Source: Candidatus Poseidoniaceae archaeon (GTDB lineage Archaea > Thermoplasmatota > Poseidoniia > Poseidoniales > Poseidoniaceae). Taken from it: a stretch of 9,220 nt of DNA. A program made the translations under genes and the position numbers. The notes below the pieces were generated by a model, which was given only the letters and a program-made list of their open reading frames with translations, ran no database searches and was not told where the DNA came from. Shown one piece after another: positions 5,974 through 9,220 of this stretch. Position 1 is the stretch's first letter. Each line of letters opens with the position of its first letter. The DNA lies in assembly GCA_013329355.1 (NCBI GenBank), contig DUKK01000133.1:1-9220 (forward strand), read 5' to 3'.

Positions 5974-7503
5974 ATGAGCAAAGGGCCTGCCAAAGCAAAG
6001 CGTGGCATACCGTCAAAAGTTGAAAATTTCAGCGATTGGTATCCATTCATTGTCGAGGCTTCTGACCTAGTCGACAAGCGCTACCCAATCAAAGGGATGG
6101 ACGTCTGGCGTCCATATGGGTGGAAAACCATGCGTTTGATTGATTCTTTAACACACAGCGAGATGGAAAGAACCGAACATGAGGAAGTTAATTTTCCGTT
6201 ACTAATTCCAGAAAACCTACTAGAGAAAGAAAATGCGCTGGTCTCACGGCTGAAGCGTGCTAGAGAAAATGGTATTGATCCTGATGAGTTGAGGGATGAA
6301 GAAGAGGAAGGCGGTTTCAAAAAAGAAGTATACTGGGTCAAGCATGCCGGAGAAAATGATTTAGACATACCAATGTTCTTAAGACCAACATCTGAAACTG
6401 CCATGTACACAATGTTTCCACTGTGGATAAGATCGCACAAAGATCTACCACTGAAAATTTACCAAATGGTTAACACATTCAGATATGAGACGAAACAAAC
6501 CAGATCCTTTATTCGGGTAAGAGAAATACATTTCTTTGAAGCACACACGGCCCACGCAGACGAGGAATGTGCATCTCGACAAATTGCCGAGGATTTAGAA
6601 ATCGTAGACAACTTGATGGACAAACTATGTCTGCCGATAATTAAAGCCAAACGACCGGTTTGGGACACTTTTCCTGGAGCATACTATACCATTGGGATAG
6701 ATGCCGTTATGCCAAATGGTCGAACTTTGCAAGTAGCATCGTGCCATCATTACCGTGACCAATGGGCAAAAGCCTTCGATATCACATATGAGAATTTGGA
6801 CGCACAACAGCAACATGTCCACCAGACTACATATGGCATGTCTGAACGTCTACTCGGGGCCATCGTTGGAATGCATGGGGATGATAATGGACTAATCATG
6901 CCACCTGCGATTGCACCATTTCAAATTGTTATCTGCCCAATGATTCGTAAAAATTCCGAGGTTGATACAATTGCTGAATCAAATCGTATTGCTGGGATTT
7001 TGCGAGCTGCAGGGTTAAGAGTTAAAGTCGATGCTAGAGACTTACATGCCGGACAGAAATATTACGATTGGGAAATTAAAGGTGTTCCACTCAGACTGGA
7101 CATCGGGCCTAGGGATATGGCACAAGGAACTGCTTACGCAGCACTTAGAACGGGTGGTAAAGAGCCGCTTGAGGTCAGCAATATAGTTGAAATTTGCCGA
7201 CAAAAACTGGATGAGATATCAGAAGAATTACGCAGACGCTCGCAAGCACACATGACAGATGTTATGATTGAACTACCCAAATTCTTTGAACAGAATGGCA
7301 CATGGAATATAGATGGAGAGGTCGAAGACGGAAAAATATACGAAATTGCATTTGATGGTACTGATGCCGATGCTGAAATAATCGAAAAGCATACTGGCCT
7401 TACCTTCCTAGGTGACTCAACAGAAGAATATGAGACTGAAAAACCGTGCCACATGAGTGGCAAAATGACTAAGCGAAGAGTCATATTGGCCAAAACATAC
7501 TGA
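5974..7503 (+). CDS. proS: Prolyl-tRNA synthetase, archaeal/eukaryal type
   Basis: 509-residue class II enzyme that charges tRNA-Pro with proline in the cytoplasm. The catalytic core has FLRPTSETAMYTMFPLW (motif 2 approach, 135-151), FRYETKQTRSFIRVREIHFF (motif 2, 169-188) and GMSERLLGAIVGMHGDDNGL into MPPAIAP (motif 3, 288-314). The anticodon-binding domain follows at about 315-415 with KYYDWEIKGVPLRLDIGPRD. It lacks the editing insertion of bacterial-type ProRS. Two oddities: a charged insertion of about 20 residues near 90-117 (acidic run DEEEEGG), and a C-terminal domain that keeps only Cys492 of the four zinc cysteines known in Thermus and methanogen enzymes (Asp461, Asp466 and Ser495 at the others). 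The protein ends KTY, as expected for the family. ATG 5974 has GAGG seven bases upstream, within the palindrome CCTCGAGG (5959-5966). Confidence 0.96.
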   Translation: MSKGPAKAKRGIPSKVENFSDWYPFIVEASDLVDKRYPIKGMDVWRPYGWKTMRLIDSLTHSEMERTEHEEVNFPLLIPENLLEKENALVSRLKRARENGIDPDELRDEEEEGGFKKEVYWVKHAGENDLDIPMFLRPTSETAMYTMFPLWIRSHKDLPLKIYQMVNTFRYETKQTRSFIRVREIHFFEAHTAHADEECASRQIAEDLEIVDNLMDKLCLPIIKAKRPVWDTFPGAYYTIGIDAVMPNGRTLQVASCHHYRDQWAKAFDITYENLDAQQQHVHQTTYGMSERLLGAIVGMHGDDNGLIMPPAIAPFQIVICPMIRKNSEVDTIAESNRIAGILRAAGLRVKVDARDLHAGQKYYDWEIKGVPLRLDIGPRDMAQGTAYAALRTGGKEPLEVSNIVEICRQKLDEISEELRRRSQAHMTDVMIELPKFFEQNGTWNIDGEVEDGKIYEIAFDGTDADAEIIEKHTGLTFLGDSTEEYETEKPCHMSGKMTKRRVILAKTY

Positions 7504-7510
7504 ATATCAT

Positions 7511-7518
7511 GGGAGTGA
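7511..7518 (+). promoter_or_regulatory. Shine-Dalgarno that selects the GTG start at 7523
   Basis: GGGAGTGA ends four bases before GTG 7523, the same spacing as at the other GTG start (5675). An ATG at 7521 overlaps this start in another frame but hits TGA at once (ATGTGA), and the next in-frame ATG is 7541, too far from this site. Confidence 0.6.
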
Positions 7519-7522
7519 AGAT

Positions 7523-8566
7523 GTGACAGATCAACTCAATATGACCGAAATAATGACAGTAGTACAAGATTTCATTACTTCTGATGGACAAATCATTCCT
7601 GCACAGCGTGATTATTACCGAATTCTACGGAATAAAATGAATCATCATACTGGTCTGTTCAATGAACCAGAAGTAGAACTGCTGATGATAGACGCTCGTT
7701 CAGAGGTTTTGGAATTATCCGATGAAGATTATGATGCAATTTACAATGTTGTTATGGAACGTTTTGGCCTTAGCAAAAAACTGGAAGAAGAGGCGCGATT
7801 ACGCGCCGAACTTGTCGAGAAAGAACGGCTAAGAAAAGAGGCTGAACTGAAAGCGCGTGCTGAGGCAATCGCTCAAGCAAAGGCAGAGGCAGAAGCCAAA
7901 GCTAGCGCAGAAGCCGCCTTGAGAGCCCAAATAGAGGAAGCAGAGCGCTTAGTTGAGGAAGCGAATCAACGGGCGCAGGCTGAAGAGGAAGCCCGCAAAC
8001 AGGCTGAAGAAGAAGCTAGGCAAAAAGCACAAGCTCGTTTGAGGGCTGAGGAGATTGCTCAAATTGAAGAAGAAGCCCGCTTAAAGGCGGAGGAAAATGC
8101 TCGTATCAAGGCCGAGGAAGATGCAAGAATTAAGGCTGCTGAAGAGGCTAGGATTAAGGCTGAGGAAGAAGCCAGACTAGATGAAGAAAATGAACAACGT
8201 CGTCTAGAAGCCGAACGATTACGGTTGAAGGAAGAGCAACGTATTAACGAAATAAATGAAGCACATCAAAAGATGGTCGATGATGCAATCAGGATTACTG
8301 AAGAGCAGAAAATGGAAGAGGAAAAACGACTTGCTCAAGAAATTGAACAAGCGCAAAAACTCGCTAATGAATCGCGGAGACTTGAAGAAGCCGAAGCAAA
8401 GCGCATTGCTGATGAACAATCAAGAATCGCTAAGGAAGAGGCGGCTGCAAGCATTGCTAAAAAAGAAGCCGAAGATGCCGAGGAAGCTGCACGATTAACT
8501 GCCGAGGCCGCCGAAGAGGCGGCGAATGCGAAGATTATCCCTGACTTACCGCCACTTGACGAGTAA
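7523..8566 (+). CDS. Charged helical rod protein (single alpha-helix or coiled coil) with small N-terminal domain
   Basis: 347 residues from GTG 7523, 19 bases after proS. Residues 8-82 form a small, probably helical domain (MTEIMTVVQDFITSDGQ to YNVVMERFG) that I do not recognise. Residues 84-336 are almost pure Glu/Ala/Arg/Lys helix with no proline or glycine, and the end is a short proline-containing tail (IIPDLPPLDE). Within it the octad ARIKAEEE repeats from residue 185 to 224, placing every Arg and Lys four residues from an acidic residue on both sides, the hallmark of stable single alpha-helices. Fully extended, the 253-residue helix would be close to 38 nm long. There is no signal peptide or membrane helix, so it is probably cytoplasmic. 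Similar low-complexity helices are often labelled TolA-like, which here reflects composition only. Function is unknown. Confidence 0.85.
   Translation: MTDQLNMTEIMTVVQDFITSDGQIIPAQRDYYRILRNKMNHHTGLFNEPEVELLMIDARSEVLELSDEDYDAIYNVVMERFGLSKKLEEEARLRAELVEKERLRKEAELKARAEAIAQAKAEAEAKASAEAALRAQIEEAERLVEEANQRAQAEEEARKQAEEEARQKAQARLRAEEIAQIEEEARLKAEENARIKAEEDARIKAAEEARIKAEEEARLDEENEQRRLEAERLRLKEEQRINEINEAHQKMVDDAIRITEEQKMEEEKRLAQEIEQAQKLANESRRLEEAEAKRIADEQSRIAKEEAAASIAKKEAEDAEEAARLTAEAAEEAANAKIIPDLPPLDE
8075..8194 (+). repeat. 24-base tandem coding repeat in the rod protein
   Basis: Five consecutive 24-base units start at 8075, 8099, 8123, 8147 and 8171, each coding a version of Ala-Arg-Ile/Leu-Lys-Ala-Glu-Glu-X; the fifth is degraded after its third codon. 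Codons differ between units (GCC, GCT, GCA for the first Ala; CGC, CGT, AGA, AGG for Arg), so the protein pattern is held by selection or the duplication is old. Confidence 0.75.
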
Positions 8567-8567
8567 T

Positions 8568-9220
8568 TTACATACCAAATGAGGATGGATCAATATCCAT
8601 TTCACCTTCTTTCATCATTTTGCGCATTTGTTTATTCAGTTTCCTATTACCGCCCATACCCTTCATCATCTTACGCGAGCGATTCCATTGCCCAATCAAT
8701 TCTCTAACTTCCTTTTCACGAACTCCTGAGCCTCGGGCAATCCGCTTAATCCTGTCCGCTTTAATTTTAGCTGGCTCATTCTTTTCCCATGCCGTCATGC
8801 TGTCCATAATAGTTCGATATCGATCAAGATTAGATTGCATTTGCTGTTTCTGAGATTTAGACATCCCACCTAAACCACCCAACATATTGCCAGGTAGAAA
8901 CGACATTAATTTGTCAATAGTTCCGACTTTTGACATCATTTCCATTTGTTTATACATGTCATTTAATGTAAACCGCCCACTCATCATACGTTGAGTGAGT
9001 CGCATGGCTTCCTCCTCGTCGAGGTCTTCGGGCGCTAAATCAATCAGTCCTTGAATATCGCCCATACCCAATAATCTTGATATGAATCTATCAGATTCGA
9101 ACTTCTCCAAATCTGCAACCTTCTCTCCTACGCCTATGTGAACAATTGGCGCACCTGTTGCTGCGACTGCTGATAGTGCACCACCACCCCTTGCAGTTCC
9201 ATCTAGTTTAGTAACCACAA
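8568..9220 (-). CDS. srp54: Signal recognition particle 54 kDa protein, C-terminal half (5' truncated by window)
   Basis: About 217 codons of the GTPase that, with 7S RNA, binds signal peptides on ribosomes and docks them to the SRP receptor FtsY. The frame stays open to the window edge, so the GTG at 9216-9218 is internal. Seen from the N side: the G4 motif TKLD (9201-9212), then DGTARGGGALS, the end of the GTPase domain (IGVGEKVADLEKF, LLGMGDIQGLIDL), and a complete methionine-rich M domain. That domain includes RMMSGRFTLNDMYKQME, FLPGN followed by a GGLGGM loop, and the RNA-binding helices RIARGSGVREKEVRELI. It ends DPSSFGM. About half of a normal SRP54 of roughly 440 residues is present. 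It converges with the rod protein gene; the stops are separated by a single base (8567). Confidence 0.96.
   Translation of the reverse strand, partial: VVTKLDGTARGGGALSAVAATGAPIVHIGVGEKVADLEKFESDRFISRLLGMGDIQGLIDLAPEDLDEEEAMRLTQRMMSGRFTLNDMYKQMEMMSKVGTIDKLMSFLPGNMLGGLGGMSKSQKQQMQSNLDRYRTIMDSMTAWEKNEPAKIKADRIKRIARGSGVREKEVRELIGQWNRSRKMMKGMGGNRKLNKQMRKMMKEGEMDIDPSSFGM

Noticed and set aside
7134..7493. Antisense open frame of 119 codons over the 3' end of proS
   Set aside because: It is fully covered by the conserved anticodon-binding and C-terminal regions of ProRS; no independent support.
7523..8566. Rod protein as a TolA envelope protein
   Set aside because: TolA needs an N-terminal membrane anchor and a folded C-terminal domain; neither is present. 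The resemblance is only Ala/Glu/Lys composition.

Overview
The window looks like part of a marine planktonic archaeal chromosome, most probably Marine Group II (Poseidoniales, Thermoplasmatota). The reasons are an archaeal/eukaryal-type prolyl-tRNA synthetase, an archaeal-style SRP54, a transketolase split into two adjacent genes, a secreted protein ending in thrombospondin type 3 (TSP3) calcium-binding repeats and one C-terminal membrane anchor, and Shine-Dalgarno sites close to GGAGGTGA. The lineage is inferred from these features; no database search was possible.

Layout: eight of the nine genes lie on the + strand, tightly packed, with no gene-free stretch over 61 bases. From the left: the 3' end of an OPT-family oligopeptide transporter (1-275); transketolase N-terminal (337-1164) and C-terminal (1161-2099) subunits overlapping by ATGA; a 733-residue secreted arylsulfotransferase-like beta-propeller with a TSP3 stalk and membrane anchor (2125-4326); a transaldolase of the FSA/MipB-like small family (start best placed at 4350, end 5012); two small membrane proteins, 198 aa (5074-5670) and 85 aa with a GTG start (5675-5932); prolyl-tRNA synthetase (5974-7503); and a 347-aa charged helical rod protein with a GTG start (7523-8566). 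The last gene, SRP54 (8568 to the window end), runs on the - strand and is cut off at its 5' side. The two converging stop codons are one base apart.

Together: the split transketolase and the transaldolase make up the carbon-rearranging half of the non-oxidative pentose phosphate pathway, interconverting C3-C7 sugar phosphates and supplying ribose-5-phosphate and erythrose-4-phosphate. The arylsulfotransferase-like gene between them has no obvious metabolic link to that pathway and acts, if at all, outside the cell. ProRS (tRNA charging) and SRP54 (signal-peptide recognition) are housekeeping genes. The functions of the two small membrane proteins and the rod protein are not known to me.

I see no mobile element, CRISPR array, phage gene, tRNA or rRNA, and no clear defence or biosynthetic cluster. 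The items most worth following up are the surface ASST-TSP3 protein, the rod protein with a perfect octad salt-bridge pattern, the membrane-protein pair with a hairpin over its ribosome binding site, and the substituted active-site or zinc positions in transketolase and ProRS.
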